Positions 36,356 through 49,499 of a DNA stretch of 64,000 bases are shown here, piece after piece. Every line of letters begins with the position of its first letter. Positions within the stretch are counted from its first letter, which is position 1. A model generated the notes under the pieces. That model did no database searches and was not told the DNA's origin. It saw nothing but the letters and a program-made list of their open reading frames with translations. The position numbers and the translations under genes were made by a program. The stretch covers positions 10,354,001 to 10,418,000 of the forward strand of contig NC_068569.1 in the NCBI RefSeq assembly GCF_025698545.1, given 5' to 3'. The DNA is from Gossypium raimondii (Eukaryota; Streptophyta; Magnoliopsida; Malvales; Malvaceae).

Positions 36356-39240
36356 AAAAACCAAATATTATAGTTGGATATAGTGAGACTGAAACTTGTG
36401 TGCTCCAAAAGTTAATCACTAATGTGAAACGTTCATTCGCAAGTTTCCTAAAGCTATGCCATGTTATTAACAATGTTTTCAAGATATGAGATATTTTCTT
36501 CAAATCAAATCTGTCAAACTTATTAAATTAGATAATGTTAAAAAAGTACAGCACAAAAATAAATTAAATATGACATAAAAATAGCTAATTTTGTTTTAGC
36601 TTAATGAAAAGTTGAAGCAATAAAATTGAGTGGCATCATATATAATTCAGGTATGAATTCTCATTTTAAAATTTAGTTTATTTTAGAAAATAATATTATC
36701 TAAAAAATAAAGTAAATTCAAGTACGACGCCATATAAACAATGAGTAAATTTTCCTTTCTGATTCTTATACCACATTTATAAATATTTAAATGCACCTCT
36801 CCAAATTTATCAAAGATTAGGTTATAAAGAATAACATAATAATATCATGTAAAATATTTTTATAACAAAATCTCATGTCATGTTATGTGATGATGATTCG
36901 TGACCTTTAAAATTTAAGCTCCTTCAATTATTAACTAACTGGTATTATTTTCTTCGAACCCCTCCCCCAAAATGGTATTATTTCTTAAAATTATTATTAT
37001 TATATATAGAAGTATATAAATTGAATATATATAAAAAATAAACAACTTATTAATTGTGGTGTTTTCATATAATAATGAAATAATTTAAAATAGATGACAA
37101 ATATTGAATCCATAAAAGCAGTGACAAAATATTTACATTTAAAAATTCACCATTAATTTTGAATTCTATTCTTGAATAATTTGTGCTTTAAAAATTAAGG
37201 ATTTTTGTGATAATAAAAGGAAAGAGGGTGTTTAATTATTTAGTTTTCCTTTTTAGTGAATTTTTTCTAGAGAAACAAAAAGAAAATGGTGGTGAAGTGG
37301 TTGTATTAAATGAAACAGAGAGGGGAGAGAAAGCTTGGAAATCGAGACGCATGCAAGACGCTCATCATGATGTCTTCTCTGACCCACGCCCCCCCTCCCC
37401 CTCTCTTCGCCTTCTTTTTTTCCTTACTGTATTTTTTCTATTGTTTTGTTTTCTTATATGTAAGCATTCCCTCTTAAGACTCTGATTTCCACCTGTGTTT
37501 CCTTTACCCCTTGTTTTTCTTATTTTAACGCTTTTGCCACTTCACTCTTTTCAATGTTTTAAGGCATAAGTGATTTTAGCTTTTGGAAATTGATTTTTTG
37601 AATGAAAAAAAAATCATCATTTTTATTATTTAAATATATTTTCGACGATTTAATTTCTACCACATTTTTTCATTGCAGCGTTTAACTTTAAGAAGTGTTT
37701 AGTCTTAAGAATATAAGATTACTTGTGATGATAAAATTACCGAAATGTAAATTTGTATAATGTTTTGCAGAGCATGTTACCTTATTCTTATGCATATTGG
37801 GTGAAACGTAAAACTTTGTTACTTGTTGGTGAAATATAAAATTACCAAAAATCTCATTTTATCGAATTAATCTTCTAACATGTAGATAAAGAATTTGAAA
37901 CAACTTCAAATGTTATTAATATATATATTTTTCTTATAAATTCGCAAGCATTATAGTATATATATATCTTAAATATATATTTAATTTATTTCTAATAAAT
38001 TACCAAAAATTATTTTATGCACTGTTGGTAAAACTAAAAAACTCTATAAACAATAGTGACACATTGCCATTTATCACGAGGGAATATTAAAACAATTAAA
38101 ATAAATTAAAACGGGTGTCATACTAAATTCTATTTGTGAAGTTAAACAGTTTTATTAGTAGTGAACAAAATATTAACCCATGAATTAGTTGTACTTATGA
38201 AATAAAGAAAAAAAGTAATCCTATTCTTAGTTCAGCTATGAAGTTGTATCTATTAAATTTTTAAGTTTTTATAGTATAAATATTTATTAGTAAAATTTAT
38301 TTAATAAATTTAAAATACTCTATATTCATGTCGTTTGAAGAATGTAGTATTTTTAAAGTAATATGAAGTTGTCATTGACATTATTGCTAGAGCAAGAATA
38401 CGTAAATTGAGCGTGGTAAAACACATTTATCTTCCTATTTATGAGTGAAAAGTATTATTCATTTATTATGTTTAATTCAGAAAATCCAATCTTTTATAAT
38501 GTTTTGTTAAAATCACCTTTTTTCGAAAGGAAAAGTAGCAAAAGATGTGATTTTATTTCTAAAGGAGGTTTAATGCTATTAGAAATAGTTTCGATAGTAT
38601 GGGTATAAATGATGTATATATTTGTGTTTAGTTATTTCTATGGACTGTTTTCAAGGTTTCAAAAAACTCAATCCAAGTTTTTTAATAATTGTGCTGATTT
38701 AGATGATAAAATAATAATTTTAATTATATTTAAATACAATTATTAACATTTATTTATAAGTCTTCAAATATTTATTCTATTTTACTTATTAATTAGGTGA
38801 CGTAATGTTATATCGAGAATGCATAACATATTATTTTATTGTTAAATTATGAGTACAATTATAATTAAATATAAATTCATATAGATTTCTACTTAGCTTT
38901 AGGTAAGTAAAATTGTTATTTGAAGCATATAATAAAATTTCAACTTAAAACCTAACTCTACCACCAAAACGAGACCTCATTGACTAGAGAAACAAACTTG
39001 AATGTCAAAAAAGAAGAGGAAAATCTGGGAAAGTCACATTTCTACTTTTTATGTCATATAAATGCAAGGGCAACATGGTAATCTGAAGCACATCTCCTGC
39101 CAAAAGAAGTTATAATTAGAAAGAGTATTCAGTATTGTGTTTGAAGCAATCGATAGGGGCAAAAACGTCATTTTCCCTTATAAAACAAATAAAAAAGAAA
39201 CATTAAAAAATTTCTCATACATTACCGCCATTGGTCTGCA
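36356..39240. other. Intergenic, upstream of the HD-ZIP III gene
   Basis: Mostly AT-rich. The stretch at 37250-37400 has mixed composition with a C-rich patch (ccccccctcccc), but its ORF (37207-37485) begins at a non-ATG codon and shows no domain. Distal regulatory sequence of the HD-ZIP III gene may lie here; nothing specific was seen. Confidence 0.5.
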
Positions 39241-40444
39241 CTTCTGCACAGTGGAGTAGATGACTCTCTTTCTCTCTTCCTCTGTTTCACTTCACATTAA
39301 AGAAGCCCAAAGTGATGAACCAATCAAAATCCTTGTTGATGTAAGAACCAAATAATACAAAATAGTTAGAAAAAAGAATAAAAAACCCTCTCAAAAGCAA
39401 AAGCAAGAGCCCATCAAAGCACTGCTCTCTCTCTCTCTGCCCATTCCTACTTTTTTTTTTTCCTTCACACACCACCATAAACCATTCACCAACAACAATA
39501 TCTTCCACTGTTGTTTTTTCCTTTTTCTTAATCTGTTTCTGGTGTTGTTTTGTAAATCAATTTCTGCCTTTTTTTTGTGTGTGTGTGTTTCAGAAAAAAG
39601 AAGATAAAAACTGTGATGGTGAAAAAGTGAAGCTATGTTTTTTGGTTGATCGAATAACCCGAAAGACAGAAACTATGTTTCAGAGGTTAGGGACGGTTTG
39701 GGTCTTCACCGAAATGGAGACCGGTGAAACGGTTCCGTTAAAGGTGGTTCTTTGGATTTAGACTGGGGAGATCTCTGTTTTCCAGAGAGAGAGATAGAGA
39801 AAAAAAGAAGAGGTACTTTGAATCCTGAAAAAAGGTCAAGTGTTGAAACGTTTCTTTTGTGTGTCTTTAGGTCTTTTTAGCTTTAAAGGTGATGTCTTGG
39901 TGTCTCAGAATCGGAAGGCTGGCAGATTCGAATCGGTAACTCGCTCCAAGACCATAGCTTTTTATTTTTCTTGTTTGGCGGAAAGAAATGGTCGAGGGAA
40001 TCAGATCGGTTATTTGGGAAAGGAAGCTCTGATCTCGAAAGATATTACGAGATTTTTCTCGGTGTTGGGGCTGTCCTCAAAGAGTGCCAAAAAAAGCAAG
40101 GTCCAAGGCTAAATCTATACCCAGTCAGGGTATCGTTGTGCCTTGTCGGGTTCTGTCATTCTCTTCTTTTCTCTTTCATTTCTCTTTTGCACCATCCTTA
40201 ACATTTCACAGTCAAGCATTAAACAATTCCAAAGTGTTAAGATTTCACGCACTTATGAAGAAAACCTAGTTAAGAGCAAAAGAAGGGGAAAAAAAAACTA
40301 GGTTCAAGGAAAAAAATCGTTTTTTGCGGTTGCTTGCAGTTTAAGGAAAAAGGAAGTTACAAAGTTTGTGTGGTTTTAGGAAAGGGGGTGGCTTTTTTGG
40401 GGGTTTTTGGGCAACTGAAAAATTTTGAGGGTGAAGCTTAAAAG
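39241..40444 (+). promoter_or_regulatory. Promoter-proximal region and long 5' leader of the HD-ZIP III gene
   Basis: This stretch has CT repeats near 39426-39437, a GT repeat ending in a splice-acceptor-like tgtttcag (39578-39592), and GC content closer to transcribed sequence. It holds at least eight ATG triplets before the start at 40445. One opens a clear 14-codon uORF at 39988-40032 (MVEGIRSVIWERKL). Whether these lie in the mature leader depends on the transcription start and leader splicing, which cannot be fixed here. The ORFs at 39579-40269 have no domains. Confidence 0.45.
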
Positions 40445-43400
40445 ATGGCAATGTCCTGCAAGGATGGTAAACCTGGGAGCCTGGATAATGGGAAATATGT
40501 AAGGTACACGCCTGAGCAGGTTGAGGCCCTTGAAAGGCTTTATCATGAATGCCCCAAGCCTAGTTCTATTCGTCGTCAGCAACTGATTAGGGAGTGCCCT
40601 ATTCTCTCCAACATTGAACCTAAACAGATCAAAGTTTGGTTCCAAAATAGAAGGTTTGTCTTTGGTTTTGTTTATTGTCATTGCTTTAAACAAATTTCTT
40701 TGCTTCAATGAGTTTGTTTTAAGTTTAATGATTCAAGAAATGAATGAGAAGCAAGTAATGAAATGTGGATTTTTTTAGTATTTATCTTGTTCTTGGTTGG
40801 TCAGATGTTTCTTTTCAGGTGAAATGCGAATTTTAACATTAATAATACATCTGGTTCTTTATGTGTTGGATTTGTCAGATGTAGAGAGAAACAGAGAAAA
40901 GAGGCATCACGCCTTCAAGCTGTAAATAGGAAGCTGACAGCAATGAACAAGCTTTTGATGGAGGAGAATGATAGGTTGCAAAAGCAGGTGTCACAGCTAG
41001 TTTATGAAAACGGATGCTTTCGCCAACATACTCAGAATGTGAGAATTTATGCTTTTGTTGTCTGCTGGGTTTCTACTTGTGGTTCTTTTCATTTACTTAG
41101 ATTTTGTATTTTTTTATCTACTTTAGAAGTTTTAACTGTTTGCCAACTCATCTAAATTGGAGTTGAGTATGCATTTTTATCTACTTTTGATGAACTTCAT
41201 TAACATCGGAACTGACAAAGAAGGGTCGGATTGTTTTCCTACAGGCTACACTTGCAACCAAAGATCCTAGCTGTGAATCGGCAGTGATGAGTGGTCAACA
41301 ACGTGAAACACATCAGCATCCTCCAAGAGATGCTAGTCCTGCAGGGTTTGGTTCTTTTCTTTCATCATGCTTTTTGGCAATTTTGTAGTGTTTGTGTTTG
41401 TTGGTTATAACTGATGCTTGTATTTTCTTTTCCCAGGCTTTTGTCCATTGCAGAAGAGACTTTAGCAGAGTTTCTTTCGAAGGCCACTGGAACTGCTGTA
41501 GAGTGGGTCCAAATGCCTGGAATGAAGGTATATGATGACGTCACCACCCCCTAATATTTGATATTTTATTAATTACTTTCGTGCTACAAATTAACATAAA
41601 ATTCAAGTAGAACTTGTTTTCAAGATAAAATATAAGCTTCTTTGTGGGCTCCCTCCAAGTTGATTCTTTTAGCAGCAATGTTTGACTTTTAATCATTCTT
41701 CTTATCTCGTTTTGACTTGGAACAGCCTGGTCCGGATTCCATAGGAATCATTGCTATTTCTCATGGTTGCCCTGGAGTGGCAGCACGTGCCTGCGGCCTT
41801 GTGGGTCTTGAACCTACAAGAGTAAGTATAACTGTCTTTGCAGTAGCCTGCTAAAACTTCCTCTTCATGGTAGTTGATCTTTAAAGTTCAATAATCAAAT
41901 CCCTTCCAGGTTGCGGAACTCCTCAAGGATAGGCCTTCGTGGTTCCACGATTGCCGAGCTGTGGATGTTCTAAATGTGCTGCCTACTGCCAATGGTGGAA
42001 CCATTGAGCTGCTGTACATGCAGGTCAGTGATCATTACTGTTGTGGTTGTCAGGCTTCATTGTTACATTGTTTTTTAATGATCACTTTACTTTTTTTGAT
42101 ACAGCTCTATGCGCCGACGACGTTGGCGCCTGCTCGTGACTTCTGGTTATTGCGTTATACTTCTGTTCTAGAAGATGGAAGCCTCGTTGTATGTGATTTG
42201 ATAACCTGTTTTATTTTGGGTACTAAATAATGATTGACACAGATGCACCTACTTTTTTATTTTCTTAAATGCTTTCTTTTAATGCATAGGTCTGTGAGAG
42301 ATCTCTGAAGAATACTCAAAATGGCCCTAGCATGCCTCCAGTGCAGCATTTTGTGAGAGCAGAAATGTTGCCAAGTGGATACCTTATTCGACCTTGTGAA
42401 GGGGGTGGTTCAATCATACATATTGTTGATCATATGGATTTGGAGGTATACATCTCTTCCCTTCTTTCTGCCTGTAAATTGTCTTCAATGTTTTAAGCTA
42501 TATATGTTACCTAAACTTGATACTTAATTTGGAATGTTTCTTATCAACCAGCCATGGAGTGTGCCTGAAGTGTTGCGCCCACTTTATGAATCATCAACAG
42601 TGCTTGCTCAGAAGACAACGATGGCAGTAAGATTTATATTTTCAGTTAGCTTGTAACAGTTTTGCCTGTTTTTCTTTTGGTTGCTGTTGGATCTTTTTGA
42701 AGGCTTGTCTATTCAAAATTTCAATAGTTGTATCTTTAGAAAAAGGGATGAAGTTCTTTTTTTCTGATTTTTCTTTAGGCTTTACGACAACTGAGGCAGA
42801 TAGCTCAGGAGGTTTCTCAGTCTAATGTGACTGGTTGGGGACGACGGCCAGCAGCTTTACGGGCTCTTAGCCAGAGGTTGAGCAGGTTAGTTTTGAAGTG
42901 CTTATTGTGAAGTGTTTTCTTTATGTTACAATTGATATGCTAGTGATAATTTGTTAGATGATTCAATAGGGGTTTTAATGATGCTGTGAATGGGTTCACT
43001 GATGAGGGTTGGTCAATGATGGGAAATGATGGCATGGATGATGTTACCATCCTTGTGAACTCGTCTCCAGACAAGCTAATGGGCCTCAATCTTTCGTTTG
43101 CTAATGGATTTCCATCTGTCAGCAATGCAGTGTTATGTGCTAAGGCCTCGATGCTTTTACAGGTGAGGATGCTTCAGATGCTTTTCCTGATGGAAGAACT
43201 ATTTTTGGAAGTTTATACCTTTTTTAATTAATTCCCTATAACTTGTACTGTCTTGCGGTTTGTGCTTGTTCATGGTGTGATGCTCACTTTGGAGGGCCTT
43301 CCCCCTCCTCCCATCCATTAAAACTGAAAGTCTTGATAGTATCTGAATATTATATGACATTTGCGTTTTTGCAGTTATTATATCAACGTCTTTATTTGGC

Positions 43401-46004
43401 AAGTAAATTTCATCCTTTTCCTTTTTGCCCTCTGGTGTATCTCTTTTAGAATGTACCTCCTGCTATTCTTCTTCGTTTCCTGCGGGAGCACAGATCAGAA
43501 TGGGCTGACAGCAGCATCGACGCCTACTCCGCTGCAGTTGTTAAAGTTGGTCCCTGTAGCTTACGTGGATCTCGAGTAGGAGGTTTTGGCAGTCAAGTTA
43601 TACTTCCCCTGGCTCATACTGTCGAACATGAAGAGGTAAGAAGTTGAATTGATGGCAAAACTTTTTTTGGTTTGCATGTTATTAGTTTCAAATTTTCAGC
43701 TTTTGTGAATTGATTATATTGCCTTTCGGTTTGAGCTTATAATTCTTAAATGTTCCGTGACCTTTTTTTATACTATTATTAGTTCTTAGAGGTCATTAAA
43801 TTGGAGGGAATTGCACAATCTCCTGAAGATGCACTAATGCCAAGAGATGTTTTCCTCCTGCAAGTAAGTGTTCTTATTTTTTTTTTATTCTGCTTGTCAG
43901 CGGCTTCTTGATTGCTGTTACTCTACTTTTCCTCGTTATCGTTGTTATTTTTAAGTTTTATCTTGCGTGATTTACTTTACTGTGGTATTGTTTTATAGCT
44001 ATGCAGTGGAATGGATGAAAATGCTGTGGGCACCTGTGCCGAGCTTATATTTGCTCCGATTGATGCTTCTTTTGCTGATGATGCACCTCTTTTGCCTTCT
44101 GGTTTTCGTATAATTCCTCTCGATTCTGGGAAGGTTTGCATCTTTTCCTATGTTAAGTGTGGTCTTTTCTTAGTTATACTGTATCTTTTGTGAAGTTTCT
44201 TAATAAGCACTGGAAATTGATGCAGGAAGCCTCTAGTCCCAATCGGACTCTTGACCTTGCTTCTGCTCTTGAGATTGGGCCAGCTGGAAATAAAGCATCT
44301 AATGATTACTCTGCTGCTGGTGGCTGTATGAGATCTGTGATGACCATAGCATTTGAGTTTGCATTTGAGAGCCACCTGCAAGAACATGTTGCGTCTATGG
44401 CCCGACAATATGTGCGTAGCATTATATCTTCAGTTCAGAGGGTGGCATTGGCACTTTCTCCTTCATATTCAGGTTCACATGCTGGTCTTCGCACCCCGTT
44501 AGGTACTCCTGAAGCACAGACTCTTGCTCGTTGGATCTGCCAGAGTTATAGGTACCTCAACCTTCCTTTTATTTCCAGAATGAAACTTATTCCTTGTAAT
44601 TTGTTGATATTAAGTTGAGTTGGGGTTTCAACCTCGAACGGGATATTGTCAAATTCTAGATCTTGACATTTGGTCTGGGGTTTTTAGTACCTTAACTTTT
44701 TCTTGTGTGGTTTTAGATCAGAAGTCGATTAATGTTGGTCTCTTATGGTTTCACCCTTATTAATGGTAGATTTGAGAATCCGACTTGTTGAATTTGGTTG
44801 CTATTATTGCACCGATGTATCCTATACCGTCGGTTTGGAAAGTGTTGCATGCGCTCGATCTTTGTGATTGGAATGACTGCCATTACCTTTTGAACAATGC
44901 ATGATTTGTCTATTATTTTGCAGGGTCTACATGGGTGTAGAGTTGCTCAAATCTGGCACTGAAGGGGGTGAATCTGTCCTTAAGACCCTGTGGCATCACT
45001 CCGATGCTATCATGTGCTGTTCTCTCAAGGTATGTATCTGGTGTTATTGAAAAATTAGTTTGGTGGCAGACACCATATTGAATTGAACCTGTATATTTTG
45101 AAGAGGATGATTTTACCTTTATGGTAAACGCTGCTTGTTTTTGTTAGAACCGGCAGTTATTAACACTGCACAATTTTCTGACATGGAAATGATAAACACA
45201 GAATGACCGAATTATAGGAATGTGTCTAAATGACATGAAATATTAACGTGTCAATTTTTATTACTATATAAGACCTTAATCATGTTTGTAATCAATAAAA
45301 ATGACAAACGCGGCAACAATTTATGATAAAACAGATAAAACTTGTTTTTTTTCTTAATGACAAGTAATATATGAAGAGGATGAAAACCCTGGAGCCTTTT
45401 TCCTTTGTATGATTTTTCATGTTAAAGAGGTTTTTCTTTGAATTAGCAGCCAGTTTTATCTATTTATTTATTTTAGTGTTGGTCTGGATACCCTTTCTCT
45501 TCGTTTGTTGGTCATTATGTTTTTATAAATGTCAGTCCTAGCATATATTTGAAAGTTTAGTTGTTTTTGCAGGCTTTGCCGGTTTTTACGTTTGCAAATC
45601 AGGCTGGCCTTGACATGCTGGAGACGACCCTGGTTGCTCTGCAGGACTTGACTTTGGAAAAGATATTCGATGAACACGGACGAAAGACTCTCTGCACGGA
45701 GTTCCCACAGATAATGCAGCAGGTCTAGCATTTTGTTCTGATTTCTAACTTGAGTGAACATCAGCTTCAAACACAAAAAACCAACTAATGTATAACTAGA
45801 TTGAACCGACTTGTATGCTTTGTTTTGACATGGTTGTTTTGTTTTGGTGGTGGTTAGGGTTTTGCTTGTCTACAAGGTGGGATCTGTTTGTCAAGCATGG
45901 GAAGACCCGTTTCATATGAGAGAGCAGTAGCTTGGAAAGTGTTGAACGAAGAAGAGAATGCTCATTGTATCTGCTTTATGTTTGTCAACTGGTCTTTTGT
46001 CTAA
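40445..46004 (+). CDS. ATHB-15: Class III HD-ZIP transcription factor, ATHB-15/CORONA type
   Basis: Eighteen coding exons sum to 2517 nt, 838 aa: 40445-40653, 40879-41038, 41245-41345, 41437-41527, 41726-41821, 41910-42023, 42105-42188, 42290-42445, 42552-42626, 42779-42885, 42970-43162, 43450-43635, 43783-43863, 43999-44133, 44226-44551, 44924-45029, 45573-45722 and 45858-46004. Domains: homeodomain about 17-76 (YTPEQVEALERLY, KQIKVWFQNRRCREKQRKEA), leucine zipper to about 115 (VNRKLTAMNKLLMEENDRL), START lipid-binding domain about 150-375, and the C-terminal MEKHLA domain ending GRPVSYERAVAWKVLNEEEN and NWSFV. The MAMSCKDGK start and the KEASSPNRTLDLASALE segment favour ATHB-15/CNA over REV or ATHB-8. 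Such nuclear factors control meristem, vascular and leaf-polarity patterning and are repressed by miR165/166. No break was found. Confidence 0.97.
41517..41735 (+). promoter_or_regulatory. miR165/166 target site split by intron 4
   Basis: Exon 4 ends CTGGAATGAAG (41517-41527) and exon 5 begins CCTGGTCCGG (41726-41735). Spliced together they form a 21-base site in the START domain codons for PGMKPGPD. Compared with the known miR166 complement there are mismatches only at the two first and the last base. The site exists only in spliced mRNA, as in Arabidopsis HD-ZIP III genes. Confidence 0.92.
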
Positions 46005-46600
46005 AACTCTCACCCCAAAAAGGGGAGACAAATTATCCTATCATGTTTTGTTGGCTTGATGTTTATCTATCTGTAGTCCGTAAAACTTTTTATGCTAAAT
46101 CTTCATGTCTGTTATTCCTCTATACTTTTAAGACGACTGCTTAATGTTATGACAATCTTATGCTCCAATCAGTTGATTTTACATTTTGTGTAACCGTTTT
46201 CACTGTCAAGGATTTTTATAGTGAGTGCAGTTAGGTCCGTTGTGGTTGGTTTGGTCCTATCCGATACCAACAAGTCCACTGAAAGAACCAATGTTCAAAC
46301 AGTCAAGCTGAAATAAGCTTTTGGTTTTGGTTCTGGGTCGGGAGTCATGTCACAACTATTTAGGATTTGTTGGATGGTTGAATCAGTTGAAAATTTGTTA
46401 GCCGATCAGTCAGGCATCAAATCAGTTTTAGCAACTGGAAAGTTGGTTGAATGGTTTTTGGGTGAAGTCGGTCCGGTCAAAACAGAAAGTTACGATAACA
46501 TTTAACCTTTTGTTTTATTCTTTAACAAAATTTCATTTACCTGATTTTGAATTAGGTAAAAGTAACAGCCCTGAGATGGAAGAAGCTTCCAAATGATACG
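46005..46600. other. HD-ZIP III 3' region and degenerate dispersed repeat
   Basis: The first 200 bases are likely 3' UTR. From about 46220 to 46500 phrases such as ggttggtttggtcc and gtcggtccggtcaaaac resemble a dispersed plant repeat, but ends were not found. Confidence 0.45.
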
Positions 46601-47142
46601 GTACAGACATTTATTAAACATTTAAGGATTTATTACATTGAAACGAGATGCAAGCTTACAATTGCTTTGCTAGAACAAGTAGTAGTTAAAAAAAGCTTGA
46701 GCCTATATCAGTAAAAGGATGCCGACTCTCCACAAATATTAGTTAACAACAAAATCTAGCTCTCAAGGTAATTACCATGCGGTGAAGCGAAAGGGGTGCA
46801 AAAGAAGAAAAATTGGAACCTGCCCTAAAAAAAACCTTGGATAAAAGGTGGTTAAAATTTTTTGTTATAAGAAATACGTCGCACCAAAAAAAAAGGGAAG
46901 GAAAAGTAAGATCAGAGATTATATTATACAAAATAACAAAACCAATAGGATTAGGATAGAAAAATAGCTCTCCTTGACTTGAGTTCCATCTATAGAACTT
47001 TGGACCAAACCCCAAAAAACTGTCTGGTATGATGATGAGTAAAAAAGGTTTGGTCCTTACGGAGAAAAAAACGTAAGGCACAAGGGGGGAGGAAAAGTTC
47101 TATATTATGAAGAGATTGGGCTATAACAATAATATATGATAA

Positions 47143-47754
47143 TCAGTTTGAAAGAGTGAGATCATTGATCTCCCTTGTAATGGCTGGAATGCAACTAGAA
47201 CTCCTAGCGATCCCACCATTCTTTTGAGCTCCTGGTGATCTATCCCTAGGGTTAAAAGACTTGGCCCTAAGACTTTTCCCTTCCGATCTCGAACTCTTCC
47301 TCAAAATCTCCCTCATGGCTTCAGCTGTCAACAGAGCTGGATATGCCCTCCCGAACTTGTTAAACCTAGCGCATGTATTCATGTGTGCACTTAAAGCTTC
47401 CTCTATCTTGCCCCCGTTTTTCTCCATTTCTTCTTTCACTGCCTCAGCACATAACCCACATATCCATTTCCCCAAGAACTTGTTCCGGACTCGCTCGATG
47501 TACTCCGGGGTGCACTCTTCACTCATCCCACAACACTCGCACTTTGCATCCTCCACTTCCGATATTGGCGGCAGCTGTTTCTCATCCACTGCCACCGCAG
47601 CTGTTTCTTTATAATTATCCAACACTTCCTTGCTCAGCTGGAAGGTGATATCGGATACGGTACGGTGGAGGCTGTCGTTTGAGAGTTTTGGTGGCTTCGG
47701 GAAGTTGTTTCTGCTTGTGTAAGTGCTAGTAATAGCCTCTCCAGGTGGTGCCAT
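47143..47754 (-). CDS. DUF1677 family protein
   Basis: This single-exon gene encodes 203 residues from the ATG at 47754. The central block holds the DUF1677 cysteine pattern, CECCGMSEEC at 72-81 and WICGLC at 97-102, followed by AVKEEM and an HMNTCARFNKFGR segment (Cys 128). This looks like a small plant-specific metal-binding or disulfide fold; the family's function is unknown to me. The C-terminus is basic and Ser-rich (RKSSRSEGKSLRAKSFNPR), suggesting a disordered regulatory tail. A TATA box at 47911-47920 sits about 160 bases upstream. The plus-strand ORFs at 47261-47648 are shadows. The 3' UTR probably covers the stretch from 47142 down to around 46600-46800. Confidence 0.85.
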   Translation of the reverse strand: MAPPGEAITSTYTSRNNFPKPPKLSNDSLHRTVSDITFQLSKEVLDNYKETAAVAVDEKQLPPISEVEDAKCECCGMSEECTPEYIERVRNKFLGKWICGLCAEAVKEEMEKNGGKIEEALSAHMNTCARFNKFGRAYPALLTAEAMREILRKSSRSEGKSLRAKSFNPRDRSPGAQKNGGIARSSSCIPAITREINDLTLSN

Positions 47755-47910
47755 GTTGAAAGAGACCGAAAAAGAAAAAAACCCAAAGTGTTGATATTGG
47801 GAAACTTCGTATGAAACGACCGAGTAATAATGATAAAAAACCTTAGAGAATAGGTTGAAAGATTCTTTGTAAAATTCAGATGGCGGTAGATAGGGGGTAT
47901 GAAACTATGT

Positions 47911-47920
47911 TATTTATAGA
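47911..47920 (-). promoter_or_regulatory. TATA box candidate of the DUF1677 gene
   Basis: The minus strand reads tctataaata, a near-consensus plant TATA box, with a predicted transcription start near 47880 and a leader of about 125 bases. Confidence 0.6.
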
Positions 47921-49399
47921 ATGTGGGAACTCTTCCTTTCGTGTCCAATTAACAGTGAACGTATGTGTGGATCTTGTGGACTCACATGTCTGTATCTACA
48001 TACACAAGGGCCAGTTCTGCCTTAGAAACATGCTAGATTTTTCAGGAAATATGCCAACTTGCATTAAACTTTTTGGGTTTAAAAGCTAACTGTTTATCTT
48101 AATCTCAGAGAGAGAGGAGACGAGCCATCGTTTTCATATCATGGAAAAGTTTTTAGGATATTTTTTTTCAGTGTTCATCTTAACCACTACTGTTCCATTT
48201 GGGGCAGTTGGGTTGGGTCACCATCAGGTGATGCAATTAATTATATCAAGTTTATTGGAGAAAGAAAAAGAGAACCCTAACTGTGATGTGAGTGAAGTTT
48301 TTCTTTTTCTTTTTGAATAAATAGGCATAAAGACTTCAAAAATTAAGAAAATTAACCTATAATTTCATGTTTAATTTTGTTGGGAACATGTCTATTCCAA
48401 AATTATACAGAAAGAAAACAAATTTTATATGCCATGAAGTACTGCTATGTGGAAGATGAAAACCATTGTGCTTACATTATAATTGCTACCTATCAAAATT
48501 GTACTATATGTGTCAATAAACTGTAACCAAAATTAAATTGAAATAATTTGTTTCCATAAAGCATGCAGAAAGAGATGCAAATTCACGTGAGAGCCTAAAC
48601 TTTAACGGTATTATGCATATTATAGCCCCAACCACCTTAGCTTTTTGGAGACAACAAAATTAAAACAAAGACATTTTGGTATTATGAATCGATCCCTAAA
48701 ACTATTACAACCCGAGAGCTTCACGGGAGCAGTAAGCTGAATAACCAAATACGAATATCCTTATTTGTTAAATCTAATTAATAGCCGCACGAGAGAAAAA
48801 GGGAGTAGGAGATTAAGGAAGGTAGTTGAAGTAATATGATAAATTAATTCACATTTATGTTGGGAAAGGAATCTGAAAAACATTTGAAATTAATTACCTT
48901 TGGATGTGTGGGTTCCAATTGGCCAAGAGTTGGACTTAATTTTAAAAAAAGAAGTTTTAGGGTTTGGGTATAATAGTTTTAGAAGGTGGAAATTTTTGCA
49001 CGGTTGTAGATGAGCAGCCACATGTGAATATGACAGTGAGTTGACACCAAATTAATTACGTGGGAAAGACTAGTTTTATAATTAGCTTTCAGGCATTGCG
49101 ATCGGCCACCCCCCCTTTGGTTATTTGTATTTGTGAAGACTCTAGTTTTTTGTCAAGCATTGCGATTGTCCAAATAATTTTGGGTCATGCATGCATTTAC
49201 AATTTGAGGGGCTGTTTTGGTGACCTCTCCCATGAATATAAGATTCCTCAAAGAAAGGTTTATTATAAGCAAAGATATAGCATCTTTTGAGTTAGGGCAA
49301 TATAATACTTATATCCTTGGTGTTGAAGAATGTCCAAGCTCGAAAGATACGTTTAAGAGCTCTTGGATCTAATGTACCTCTGGTTTTTGTGTATGAATG

Positions 49400-49437
<38 letters not shown>

Positions 49438-49490
49438 AAACAACCATATATTTGAAGTGTTATAAATTTATTGATCTGTGGGTAAAATTG
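47921..49490. other. Intergenic; nothing identified
   Basis: Upstream sequence of the DUF1677 gene followed by AT-rich sequence, with a (TA)n tract at about 49406-49434. ORFs at 47880-48089 and 49060-49290 have no supporting domain. Confidence 0.5.
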
Positions 49491-49499
49491 TGGAAGAAT

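Noticed and set aside
47261-47648. Two plus-strand ORFs
   Set aside because: They are shadows of the DUF1677 gene on the minus strand.
49404-49434. (TA)n tract as a regulatory element
   Set aside because: Simple repeats of this type are common in AT-rich plant DNA; no other evidence.
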